In this document: positions 43,344 to 50,127 of the stretch, piece after piece
Layout of the letters: each line of letters starts with the position of its first letter
Position numbering within the stretch: position 1 is the first letter of the stretch
From: Deltaproteobacteria bacterium
Lineage (GTDB): Bacteria; Myxococcota_A; Polyangia; HGW-17; JAJRWW01
DNA length: 50,127 bases
Direction: 5' to 3'
NCBI GenBank assembly: GCA_029938605.1
Contig: JAOZUO010000021.1
Span: 16,616 to 66,742, forward strand
Notes under the pieces: model-generated
Told to the model about the DNA's origin: nothing
The model's input: the letters and a program-made list of their open reading frames with translations, nothing else
Databases searched by the model: none
Made by a program: the position numbers and the translations under genes

Positions 43344-43880
43344 CTAGCCGTCTAGAAGCGGCTTCTCGTGCGCCTCGAACCAGTCGGCCGGGTTCTCGAG
43401 GTAGGCCTTGGTGTCGGCGACGAGTTGCACGTGGGTGCGCTCCTCGGCCACCATCTCCTTCAGGAATCGCTTCTCCTGGTCGTCGGTGGCCTCGGCCAGG
43501 GCCCGGGTATAGAAATCCACCGCCTTGCGCTCGAAGTCCAACCCGATCTCCAGGGCCTCGATGTCCGAGGTAGCGGCGTGGATATCCTTGCCGTGCTTGG
43601 CGGCCACCGCGTGGAAGAAAGCCCCGAGGTCCTCGGTACGCCGCTCGGCCTCCATCTCGTCGAGCAAGTCGGCATAGTCCGCCCCGCCGCTCACCTTCTC
43701 GTAGATCTTCTTGATGATCCGCGTGTGGTGGACCTCGTCCTGCGCCAACATTCGGAAGATCTCCACGCCGGCCTCATTCTGGCAGTTCGTCAGGGCCTTC
43801 TGATAGAATTCATACCCCTTCTCTTCCATGCTCAGGGCCGTCTGAAACATCTCGAGCGCCCTCTCACTCGGTTCACTCAT
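43344..43880 (-). CDS. Rubrerythrin/ferritin-like protein (178 aa)
   Basis: Four-helix ferritin-like fold with carboxylate-His pairs: MEEKGYEFYQKALTN, AQDEVHHTRIIKKIYE, FERKAVDFYTRALAEA and MVAEERTHVQLVADTK. The C-terminus ends NPADWFEAHEKPLLDG, a tail common in a deltaproteobacterial rubrerythrin-related family. No rubredoxin domain. A di-iron peroxidase or iron-binding role is inferred. It lies 32 bp after the 60-aa protein and 47 bp before glyA in one transcription direction. Start ATG 43880 with GGAGAG. Confidence 0.87.
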   Translation of the reverse strand: MSEPSERALEMFQTALSMEEKGYEFYQKALTNCQNEAGVEIFRMLAQDEVHHTRIIKKIYEKVSGGADYADLLDEMEAERRTEDLGAFFHAVAAKHGKDIHAATSDIEALEIGLDFERKAVDFYTRALAEATDDQEKRFLKEMVAEERTHVQLVADTKAYLENPADWFEAHEKPLLDG

Positions 43881-43912
43881 ATCGCTCTCCTGATTCTTGG
43901 CCGTCGCGACCG

Positions 43913-44095
43913 CTAGTCTTCGATGGCGAAGCGGGCCTGTTCCGTGGTGCCGGGAATGAACTCGCCCACGGGGACGAGCTTCTTATTGAATTTGACGCAA
44001 TCCACAATGGTATCCCATAGTGCGGACAGTTGCTTGGTCTCCAACTCACCGTCGGGGACAAACTCAACCAGGTCGTTGTCGATTTTGATCTTCAT
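43913..44095 (-). CDS. Conserved small protein (60 aa) between two ferritin-like genes
   Basis: Starts at ATG 44095 after GGAG (MKIKIDNDLVEFVPDGELE). It is a single compact domain with no Cys or signal, ending KLVPVGEFIPGTTEQARFAIED. Two short strands, an amphipathic helix (ETKQLSALWDTIVDCVKFN) and another strand are predicted by eye. Small proteins of this form appear next to rubrerythrins in other anaerobes as far as I recall, but no function is known. Its place inside the sigma-54 operon suggests a partner or chaperone of the ferritin-like proteins. Confidence 0.72.
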   Translation of the reverse strand: MKIKIDNDLVEFVPDGELETKQLSALWDTIVDCVKFNKKLVPVGEFIPGTTEQARFAIED

Positions 44096-44137
44096 GATGT
44101 GCTCCAAATCCTCTCCCGGCCCAGGGCGACCGGGGTT

Positions 44138-44593
44138 TTAGTTTTCGCGCAGCACGAACTCGTCGTACTCCACCTCAAAACGCAGCTTGTGGTTGGCCTC
44201 TTCGTGGGCCAACGCCAACAGGGTGTTGCGGAGATCCTCGTCCTCAGTGGACTGGGCCAGATCGGAGTAGAGCTTGAAGGCCGCTTTCTCCTTCTTCATG
44301 GCGACGATGAGCGCGTCCTGGTAGTCCATCTCCGGAGTAAGCTCCGCCTCGACCAGGTAGTCGCCGAGCTTGAGGTCCAGGACTTTCTTCTGGGACGGGA
44401 AGAGCTTGTTGCCGGACTTGATGCCCTCGAGCTTGGCCTTGTGCCCCAGCTCCTCCTTGGCAAAGGCCAAAAACGCCTTCTTCATCCAGTCCTTCTCCAC
44501 ACGGCCGGCCATCTGTGTGTAAAACTCAGCGGCCTCTTCCTCTCCCTTGATGGCGAAGTCCAGGATTTCGTCGACGGATTTCCAGTTGCTCAT
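44138..44593 (-). CDS. Rubrerythrin-like ferritin-fold protein, first gene of the sigma-54 operon
   Basis: 151 aa. Di-iron helices are visible as KGEEEAAEFYTQMAG, FAKEELGHKAKLEGI, MKKEKAAFKLYSDLA and LAHEEANHKLRFEVEYDEF. No rubredoxin domain. ATG 44593 follows GGGAGAA. It is preceded by a consensus sigma-54 promoter at 44698-44712 and is divergent from the activator gene. The regulator-target divergence with shared GAGACA sites is the strongest support for control by that activator. Likely peroxide or oxygen defence. Confidence 0.9.
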   Translation of the reverse strand: MSNWKSVDEILDFAIKGEEEAAEFYTQMAGRVEKDWMKKAFLAFAKEELGHKAKLEGIKSGNKLFPSQKKVLDLKLGDYLVEAELTPEMDYQDALIVAMKKEKAAFKLYSDLAQSTEDEDLRNTLLALAHEEANHKLRFEVEYDEFVLREN

Positions 44594-44697
44594 TCGGATT
44601 CTCCCTTTCAAAAATTTTCGTTGTCGGCTCGGCCCTGAATCATCGACCAGCGGGGCCAGAACCAGGACGTCCCACGTTTGCTTGGTCGTCCTGCTGA

Positions 44698-44712
44698 GCA
44701 AAGCGCGTGCCA
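44698..44712 (-). promoter_or_regulatory. Consensus sigma-54 promoter for the rubrerythrin-like operon
   Basis: The minus strand reads TGGCACGCGCTTTGC, a perfect TGGCAC-N5-TTGC. Transcription would start near 44686, giving a leader of about 90 nt before the start at 44593. Confidence 0.88.
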
Positions 44713-44789
44713 ATCGCAGGACTCCAGACCGGTTATCAATAATTATCGACAATTGCAAGAAAATAAGCGGCAGACACCCCCGTCCGGAG

Positions 44790-44872
44790 TGTCTCACGAA
44801 TCGGAAAACGAAACAGGTTATCTCTCGCGAAAATGAGATTGGTGAGACACATGCCTTGTCTACAGTGAGACA
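44790..44872. promoter_or_regulatory. Enhancer (UAS) cluster between the activator and the rubrerythrin-like operon
   Basis: TGTCTCAC at 44790-44797, GTGAGACA at 44842-44849 and 44865-44872, and a weaker ATGAGATT at 44833-44840. They lie about 80-160 bp upstream of the sigma-54 promoter on the minus strand, a normal enhancer distance, and also immediately upstream of the activator start, so autoregulation is possible. Confidence 0.7.
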
Positions 44873-44893
44873 TTCTGCTAGAGAGACCGCACA

Positions 44894-46774
44894 ATGCAAA
44901 AAGAACCCGCTTTCGATCCGGTGCGCGTGCTCTTTTTGAGCAACGATGACGGCTCCCTGGGGCGCATGGCCGAGGGTTTTTTTCGGGCCGCGGCCCAGCG
45001 CTCCGTGGCGACCCAGTGCGCCAGCCCCTCCCCCGAAGCGCCAAATCCCAAGGCCGATGACGCCATGCGGGAGGTGGACGTCGACATCAGCACCATCGTG
45101 AGCACGCCCCTCCCAAAAGTCACCCGGGGCTCATGGGACATCATCGTCTCTCTGACGCGACATCCGGACGCCGTCGCCAGTCCCAATGGCTCCCCCTGCG
45201 CCGAGTTCCTGGGCGGAGCCGACAGCCTCAACATCGGCGCACCGGTGCGCCTCTGCTGGGCTTTGTCATCGAAACACGACGCCGACGCCGATGCCGACGC
45301 GATGACAGATCTCCGGGCCGACCGGGAGAAACTCCGCCAGAATATCGACTCGTTGGTGGATCAAGGCTATCTGGACGCCTTTGTCAACCAGAGGACTCGC
45401 CTGACCCACCTCGCGGACCTCATGGATGAGGGCGTCGTGGCCCATGATCCCCAGCGCCGGATCTACGTATTCAACCGCGCGGCCGAGAAAGCCACGGGCA
45501 TCCGACGAGAGGATGTACTCGGGAGGGACTGCCACGAGATATTCCCGCCCAACGGCATCTGCGGCAACAACTGTGCCTTTAAGACCGGCGCGCCGGATCC
45601 CCCGGGAGACCGACTCTTCAACGTCGCCTTCACCACCCCCGCGGGAGACGAACGCAAGCTCAAGATAACGTCCCGACCCATCACCGCGCCCACGGGCGAC
45701 GCCGGGGATATCCTCGCGGTCATCCACGACGCCACGGAGGTCAACGAGCTCCGGTACCAGCTTGGCCGCATGCGCAACTTCCACGGCATGGTGGGCCAAT
45801 CCACAGCGGTGCAGGAGGTCTTCGACCTCATCCGACAGGTGGCCGGCTCGAACTACCCCGTGCTGATCACCGGGGAGAGCGGCACGGGCAAGGAGCTCGC
45901 GGCGGCAGCCATTCACGCCGAGAGCCACCGGTCGGGCGGCCCCTTTGTACCCGTGAACTGCGGGGCCCTGCCCGAAAACATCCTCGAGAGTGAGCTCTTC
46001 GGGCATGTCCGCGGCGCCTTCACCGGCGCCATTCGCTCCAAGAAGGGGCGGTTCGAGCTGGCGGACGGCGGCACCCTGTTCCTGGACGAAGTGGCCGAGC
46101 TGACCCCACCTTTTCAGGTGAAGCTGCTGCGCGTGCTCCAGGAGCAACGGTTCGAGCGCGTGGGCGGCGAGAAGCAGATCCAGGTAGACGTGCGCATCAT
46201 CGCCGCCACCAACCGTGATCTGCGGACCCAGATCTCCCAGGGCGCCTTTCGGGAGGATCTGTTCTACCGACTCTGCGTGGTCCCCGTAGGTCTCCCTGCC
46301 CTGCGAGACCGACGCGAAGACCTGCCCTTGCTGGTGCAGCATGTGCTCAAGAACGTGCGGCAACAGACGGGCAAGGATATCCGCGGCATCTCCGACGAGG
46401 TGCTCGGCTGCCTGCTTCAGCATAACTGGCCGGGCAACATCCGAGAGCTCATCAACGCCATGCAGTTCGCATCCGTGCGGTGTGACTCCACGCTGATCCT
46501 GCCTGAGCACCTCCCCCCGGAGCTGCGAACCAGCGGTGGATCCCCCGCACTCACGCCCTCGTTGAGGCCCACAGCAATGCCCCTGTCGTTGCCGGACGTT
46601 GGCCCAGGTGTCGGCGCGACACGCTCGGGTGGAGGTCGTCGGCTGAAGCTCCATCGCGATCTAGTCATTCAGGCTCTGACCGCCGCGAATGGCAACAAGG
46701 TAAAGGCTGCTAAAATCCTAGGTGTAGGCCGCGCCACCCTCTACCGGTTTCTGAAGGACAATCCTGTCTCATAA
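44894..46774 (+). CDS. Sigma-54 enhancer-binding activator with degenerate ArsC/LMW-phosphatase-like sensor domain
   Basis: 626 aa. Residues ~8-120 follow the ArsC/low-molecular-weight phosphatase fold ([42 protein letters not shown]), but the catalytic C-x5-R loop is replaced by SNDDGSLG, so no catalysis is expected. A PAS domain (~166-285) holds three Cys in [18 protein letters not shown]. The AAA+ domain has Walker A GESGTGKE (~327), GAFTGA (374-379) for sigma-54 contact, and [10 protein letters not shown] Fis-type helix-turn-helix ([19 protein letters not shown]) ends it. It probably senses a redox, NO or metalloid signal and activates the sigma-54 promoters near GAGACA sites. Divergent from the rubrerythrin-like operon. 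Confidence 0.9.
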   Translation: MQKEPAFDPVRVLFLSNDDGSLGRMAEGFFRAAAQRSVATQCASPSPEAPNPKADDAMREVDVDISTIVSTPLPKVTRGSWDIIVSLTRHPDAVASPNGSPCAEFLGGADSLNIGAPVRLCWALSSKHDADADADAMTDLRADREKLRQNIDSLVDQGYLDAFVNQRTRLTHLADLMDEGVVAHDPQRRIYVFNRAAEKATGIRREDVLGRDCHEIFPPNGICGNNCAFKTGAPDPPGDRLFNVAFTTPAGDERKLKITSRPITAPTGDAGDILAVIHDATEVNELRYQLGRMRNFHGMVGQSTAVQEVFDLIRQVAGSNYPVLITGESGTGKELAAAAIHAESHRSGGPFVPVNCGALPENILESELFGHVRGAFTGAIRSKKGRFELADGGTLFLDEVAELTPPFQVKLLRVLQEQRFERVGGEKQIQVDVRIIAATNRDLRTQISQGAFREDLFYRLCVVPVGLPALRDRREDLPLLVQHVLKNVRQQTGKDIRGISDEVLGCLLQHNWPGNIRELINAMQFASVRCDSTLILPEHLPPELRTSGGSPALTPSLRPTAMPLSLPDVGPGVGATRSGGGRRLKLHRDLVIQALTAANGNKVKAAKILGVGRATLYRFLKDNPVS

Positions 46775-46838
46775 ATCCCTATTGTCGGACGATCCTGTCT
46801 CATGAATCCGGTCACGCGAGACACAATGCCGCGAGACA
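46765..46838. promoter_or_regulatory. Enhancer (UAS) cluster downstream of the activator
   Basis: TGTCTCAT at 46765-46772 (overlapping the activator's last codons) and 46796-46803, GCGAGACA at 46816-46823 and 46831-46838. A sigma-54 promoter follows 48 bp further on. Confidence 0.7.
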
Positions 46839-46886
46839 TTCCTCTCAACCACCTGAAATAAATAGACTCAGGAAAGTGGCGCCCTC

Positions 46887-46901
46887 TGGCATCCGCCTTG
46901 C
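46887..46901 (+). promoter_or_regulatory. Sigma-54 promoter in front of the decayed flavodiiron gene
   Basis: TGGCATCCGCCTTGC, one mismatch from TGGCAC-N5-TTGC, with exact spacing. The predicted transcript start near 46913 is 24 nt before the remnant ATG, which still has a GGAGG SD. Confidence 0.82.
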
Positions 46902-46936
46902 AAGACTACAAGGCATACAGGATTGGAGGCCCGGCG

Positions 46937-47189
46937 ATGCCACCCAGGATCTCTTGCCTTTTCGGCGGAGTCCCTTACCCCGACCGCCAACACGAGTCGG
47001 AATGTAGCCAGCCAAACCGCTAGCCAACCAATCTCGCGCTACATCTCTCCACAAACACAACATCGGCATCGCCAAGCCTCCGGCCCTGTTGCGTCCGAGA
47101 ACAACCAGATCTATCCCACCGCGGCCGACGCCTTGACCTACATCAAGGGCCTCAAGCCCCAGAACCTCGTAGGTGCCTCCTTCAATTGA
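46937..47189 (+). pseudogene. Flavodiiron protein (FprA/NorV-like) remnant
   Basis: ATG 46937 with a GGAGG SD begins MPPRIS, like flavodiiron N-termini. A shifted frame gives FSAESLTPTANTSRN, resembling the LFDSLIPLPDGTSYN region. After a large deletion, the flavodoxin domain reads HNIGIAKPPALL, shifts frame again, then NNQIYPTAADALTYIKGLK followed by PQNLVGASF, a clear flavodiiron match (GASFGSYGW expected next) that stops at TGA 47187-47189. An intact gene would be ~400 aa. Flavodiiron proteins reduce O2 or NO to harmless products. The promoter region has outlived the gene, so loss may be recent. Confidence 0.72.
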
Positions 47190-47336
47190 TGAGGGTCCAA
47201 ATTCCCGCAAGGCAGAAAAATCTGCCACCTCAAACACGGAATGGACTCACGTGCCAATTTGCATTAGTGTATCCACTGTAAGGCACCACACTAGTGACAC
47301 ATGCGAATGCACCTATCAGCTGACAACAGTAGGTAT

Positions 47337-49007
47337 ATGCGGCCGATTGCTGCCAGAACTCTGGCGGTGGTTTTCTGCCTTGGAATCGGCCTCTGGACGA
47401 CTCCGGCGGAGGCGCAAAGCGGCATCAAGCAAATCAACATACTCAACCTTGATCCGTCCACGAGCCCGTACGGAATCGTCACGGTGGATACGGCGAGAAC
47501 CCTGGGCCATCTGAAGTGGTATGTGGGTGGAACCTTCAGCTATGCACTGGATCCATTCCAATTTACGATAAATTCGTTACAGCTCAACAAGTTCGTTCAC
47601 AATCAGGCCTTGGCGGACATAACGCTTTCCATGGGGTTCTCGGACTACTTCGAGCTCGGAGTGCACCTACCCATCGTTATGTATCAAGACAGTTCGGGGG
47701 AAAGCGATCCCTTCGGTGTAGGAGACACGCCCCTCGGCCACCACGCGATCGGTGACCTACGGATCGTACCCAAAATCCGCTTCTGGAAGAACCGGACCCA
47801 TGGATTTGGGCTCGCGCTAATCCCGCAGTTCACGGTCCCTTCGGGGCTGCAAAACGAAAACGCTGGTGATTCTTTCCTGACCTTCGAGCCTCGGCTGGTG
47901 CTGGACTACACGTTCAAGCAAGGGACGGTGATCGCGCTGAATGCGGGCTACCGACTCCGACGGGGCACCGAGATCGGCAAGCTCCGACAAGACGACGAGG
48001 TCATCTTCGGTCTGGGGCTTGAGGTTCCGGTGTACAAGCGGCAGTTGTCGCTGATCGCCGAGGGATTTGGCGCCATCGGCTGGGAGAGGGCCGCCTATGA
48101 TCCCCACGCCGGTCTCGACATCGAGGAGTTTCCCCTGGAGGTGCTCGGCGGAGTCAGGTACCGCTCGCCGGTCGGGTTGATCCTGACTGCCGGCGGGGGC
48201 GCGGGGCTCACTGACGGCTACGGCACACCCGCTTTCCGCGCGTTCCTTACTTTGGGCTACTCGCCGGTCCCGTCCAAGGTCGTGCCCCCGCAGCCGCCGA
48301 AGCCGGAGCCGGAGCAGGACACAGATGGCGACGGCATCTTGGACAGCCAGGACAGATGCCCCAACAAGCCGGAAACATACAACAAATACAAGGACAAGGA
48401 CGGCTGTCCGGACGAAATACCCCGACCGAGAGTTGTTCCGGACGACGTACCTCGACCGAGGGTTGTTCCCGACGACGTACCTCGACCGAGAGTTGTTCCC
48501 GACGACGTGCCCCGACCGAGGGTTGTTCCCGACGACGTACCTCGCCCGAGGGTTGTTCCCGACGACGTACCTCGCCCGAGAGTCCGAAGGATCCGCCCCC
48601 GACCGCGAATCGTCGTATCTGACGGACCAATGCTGGAAACCGTGATCTACTTCTATACGGATTGGTGGCGAGTCAGGACGCGCTACCGACCGGTCCTGAA
48701 GAAGCTGGCCAGGTGGCTAACGCATCATCAAGATGAAGCCACGGTCATCGCCATTGAGGGCCACGCGGACGAGCGAGGCTCCAATCGGTGGAACGAGGTG
48801 CTCTCCTACCGTCGAGCCCAGGCAGTGCGCTTTTTCCTCCATCGGTTCGGTATTCCCATGTGGCGCCTGCGGATCAGGGCCTTGGGTAAGACCCAACCCG
48901 CGCGGAACGGCTGTAACTCCATGGCTCCTGGTGACACGAAGAAGGCCTGTATGGCGAAGAACAGACGTGTCGTGTTCCGCATACTGAAATCTCGAAAAAA
49001 CCGATAA
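47337..49007 (+). CDS. OmpA-family outer-membrane protein with calcium-type repeat and decapeptide linker
   Basis: About 556 aa. A signal peptide ends AEAQS; ATG 47337 gives a normal-length signal, although ATG 47301 is in frame. The first ~300 residues look like a beta-barrel (alternating strands, e.g. ITLSMGFSDYFELGVHLPIV). DTDGDGILDSQDRCPNKPE is a thrombospondin-type-3 calcium repeat. Five copies of PRPRVVPDDV form a Pro-rich linker, followed by an OmpA peptidoglycan-binding domain (VIAIEGHADERGSNRWNEVL, RAQAVRFFL). It ties outer membrane to cell wall. No SD is obvious. Confidence 0.88.
   Translation: MRPIAARTLAVVFCLGIGLWTTPAEAQSGIKQINILNLDPSTSPYGIVTVDTARTLGHLKWYVGGTFSYALDPFQFTINSLQLNKFVHNQALADITLSMGFSDYFELGVHLPIVMYQDSSGESDPFGVGDTPLGHHAIGDLRIVPKIRFWKNRTHGFGLALIPQFTVPSGLQNENAGDSFLTFEPRLVLDYTFKQGTVIALNAGYRLRRGTEIGKLRQDDEVIFGLGLEVPVYKRQLSLIAEGFGAIGWERAAYDPHAGLDIEEFPLEVLGGVRYRSPVGLILTAGGGAGLTDGYGTPAFRAFLTLGYSPVPSKVVPPQPPKPEPEQDTDGDGILDSQDRCPNKPETYNKYKDKDGCPDEIPRPRVVPDDVPRPRVVPDDVPRPRVVPDDVPRPRVVPDDVPRPRVVPDDVPRPRVRRIRPRPRIVVSDGPMLETVIYFYTDWWRVRTRYRPVLKKLARWLTHHQDEATVIAIEGHADERGSNRWNEVLSYRRAQAVRFFLHRFGIPMWRLRIRALGKTQPARNGCNSMAPGDTKKACMAKNRRVVFRILKSRKNR
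48420..48569 (+). repeat. 30-bp coding tandem repeat in the OmpA protein
   Basis: Five copies of a 30-bp unit encoding PRPRVVPDDV, with silent changes only between copies. The near identity of the DNA suggests recent expansion or homogenisation. Confidence 0.9.
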
Positions 49008-49246
49008 CCCACATAAATCACTTGTGGTTTCGACCGAATCAGTCGACATCGAGCCCCACCTTTTCCCCTCTCCCCCCTCCCTTCTGAGGTGTACGAAAAA
49101 ATACTGAAATTACTGCGCTACCGCGTACATTTTTCTCTAGTAGTAGCTCGAAAAGATTGATAAAATATTACCGGTGATAAGTACGCAAGAAGCAGGGGCG
49201 CTAGAGTATCCAGGAATGCAGCGCCCAAACACAGCGGGAGTTCGGT

Positions 49247-50127
49247 ATGTCTAGAGTCTTTACTAGCATCCTTGGTGTGGTCATGGTCGCGGCGATTGTG
49301 CTCGGGGCCGGGTGTCGTGACAAGAACATCCTAAATTTCATTGAGGACGCAGGGCCGGGACCGGACACCGAGCCGACGTGTCAGACGCCGGCAGACTGCG
49401 ACGACTCGAACGCCTGCACGGACGACGTCTGCAACAACGGCATCTGCGAGAATCCGTCCGTCCAAGACGGGTTGGCGTGCGACGGAGGCGATGGCGACCT
49501 GTGTAACTCCACCTGCGAGGCGGGCGCCTGCACCACGACTACGCCGGTGGCCTGCCCAGACGACGGGGATTCTTGCAACGGTGCCGAGGCCTGCAACCCC
49601 AGCGACGGACTGTGCGCGAGCGCGGGGAACCTCGCCGACGGTACGGCGTGCGACGGAGGCGATGGCGACCTGTGTAACTCCACCTGCGAGGCGGGCGCCT
49701 GCACCACGACTACGCCGGTGGCCTGCCCAGACGACGGGGATTCTTGCAACGGTGCCGAGGCCTGCAACCCCAGCGACGGACTGTGCGCGAGCGCGGGGAA
49801 CCTCGCCGACGGTACGGCGTGCGACGGAGGCGATGGCGACCTGTGTAACTCCACCTGCGAGGCGGGTGCCTGCACCACGACTACGCCGGTGGCCTGCCCA
49901 GACGACGGCGACGCTTGTAACGGCACAGAGGCCTGCGTACCCGCCACAGGTGTCTGCGGATCCTCCGGCGACCTGGCTGACGGCACAGCGTGCGGCGGAG
50001 GGGGAGATCTGTGCGCTGCCACCTGTCTGGCCGGCGCCTGCGGCGGTCTGCCGGTGACATGCGCCGACGACGCCAATCCGTGCAACGGTGTCGAAGCCTG
50101 TGTGCCGGCCACCGGCCTCTGCGCGTC
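49247..50127 (+). CDS. Cys-rich repeat lipoprotein, cut by the window end
   Basis: Open from ATG 49247 to the right edge (293 codons seen). The signal peptide ends LGAGC, giving a lipidated Cys near residue 23. After an acidic linker come Cys-rich repeats of 57 residues, each with about ten Cys (ACDGGDGDLCNSTCEAGACT, DDGDSCNGAEACNPSDG). Such disulfide-rich surface repeats are frequent in Myxococcota and may act in adhesion or as spacer stalks; function unproven. The AT-rich 239-bp gap upstream probably holds its promoter, but no clear -35/-10 pair is visible. Confidence 0.85.
   Translation, partial: MSRVFTSILGVVMVAAIVLGAGCRDKNILNFIEDAGPGPDTEPTCQTPADCDDSNACTDDVCNNGICENPSVQDGLACDGGDGDLCNSTCEAGACTTTTPVACPDDGDSCNGAEACNPSDGLCASAGNLADGTACDGGDGDLCNSTCEAGACTTTTPVACPDDGDSCNGAEACNPSDGLCASAGNLADGTACDGGDGDLCNSTCEAGACTTTTPVACPDDGDACNGTEACVPATGVCGSSGDLADGTACGGGGDLCAATCLAGACGGLPVTCADDANPCNGVEACVPATGLCA
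49475..49987 (+). repeat. 171-bp coding tandem repeat in the Cys-rich lipoprotein
   Basis: Copies start at 49475, 49646 and 49817. The first two are essentially identical over the full 171 bp; the third diverges in its second half, and a weaker fourth begins near 49988. Confidence 0.9.

Noticed and set aside
44835..44865. A sigma-54 promoter for the activator itself (TGGTGAGACACATGC)
   Set aside because: GG-to-GC spacing fits, but the CAC and TT positions do not, and it overlaps an enhancer half-site. Too weak to list as a promoter.
46845..47237. Minus-strand frame with IDLVVLGRNRAGG resembling a universal stress protein
   Set aside because: Only a short stretch fits and the rest does not. 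The plus strand gives a much stronger flavodiiron match in the same place.

Overview
The window looks like a stretch of a high-GC, mainly anaerobic or microaerophilic deltaproteobacterium-grade organism, probably Myxococcota or a close relative. This rests on gene types, since no rRNA or tRNA gene is present. The myxobacteria-like signs are a bacterial Ser/Thr kinase, an AgmX/PglI-type envelope protein, many Cys-rich lipoproteins with low-complexity linkers, an LDL-receptor-A-like protein, a collagen-like protein and an OmpA protein with calcium-type repeats. The anaerobic signs are a formate dehydrogenase with a NuoE-NuoF fusion, indolepyruvate:ferredoxin oxidoreductase, and six ferritin/rubrerythrin-fold proteins.

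Layout. 0-5 kb: serine acetyltransferase, SO_0444-type metal efflux permease with a C-terminal HMA domain, carotenoid-type membrane protein, PAS histidine kinase. 4.7-8.9 kb (minus strand): three tandem paralogues of an uncharacterised ~139-aa protein, a zinc-less MDR oxidoreductase, a peroxiredoxin-nitroreductase fusion and a ferritin-like protein. 9.2-14.5 kb (plus): a probable operon of a disulfide-type flavin oxidoreductase, a small membrane protein, a Ser/Thr kinase, a probable selenoprotein of the redoxin family and a CDP-alcohol phosphatidyltransferase. 14.6-21 kb: AgmX-like lipoprotein, MutS-like ATPase, ECF sigma/anti-sigma pair, aldehyde dehydrogenase and two glycosyltransferases. 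21-25.5 kb: a palindromic repeat array and surface or secreted proteins. 25.7-30.7 kb (minus): rubrerythrin, NuoEF fusion and formate dehydrogenase. 30.9-34.3 kb: lipoproteins, a truncated gene and a ZIP transporter. 34.4-44.6 kb: thioredoxin 2, rubrerythrins, ferritin, IorAB, a DUF255 thioredoxin-domain protein, a dihydroorotate-dehydrogenase-like protein, GlyA and ferritin-like proteins. 44.9-50.1 kb: a sigma-54 activator, a decayed flavodiiron gene, an OmpA protein and a Cys-rich repeat lipoprotein cut by the window end.

The most interesting signal is a local sigma-54 regulon. An enhancer-binding protein (44894-46774) carries an N-terminal domain resembling an ArsC/low-molecular-weight phosphatase whose catalytic Cys loop is gone, followed by PAS, AAA+ and Fis domains. 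The half-site TGTCTC/GAGACA is clustered in three intergenic regions: 9.0 kb, 44.8 kb and 46.8 kb. Four well-formed -24/-12 promoters lie beside these clusters. They face a ferritin-like gene (8452-8883), the flavin oxidoreductase operon that includes the selenoprotein, the rubrerythrin-like operon (44593 downwards) and a degraded flavodiiron-protein gene. The likely theme is oxygen, peroxide or NO defence in an anaerobe.

The second strong signal is an in-frame TGA at 13183-13185. It sits exactly where the family has the first Cys of CxxC and is followed by a perfect 7-bp stem with a GTG loop, so the gene at 13057-13599 probably encodes a UxxC selenoprotein.
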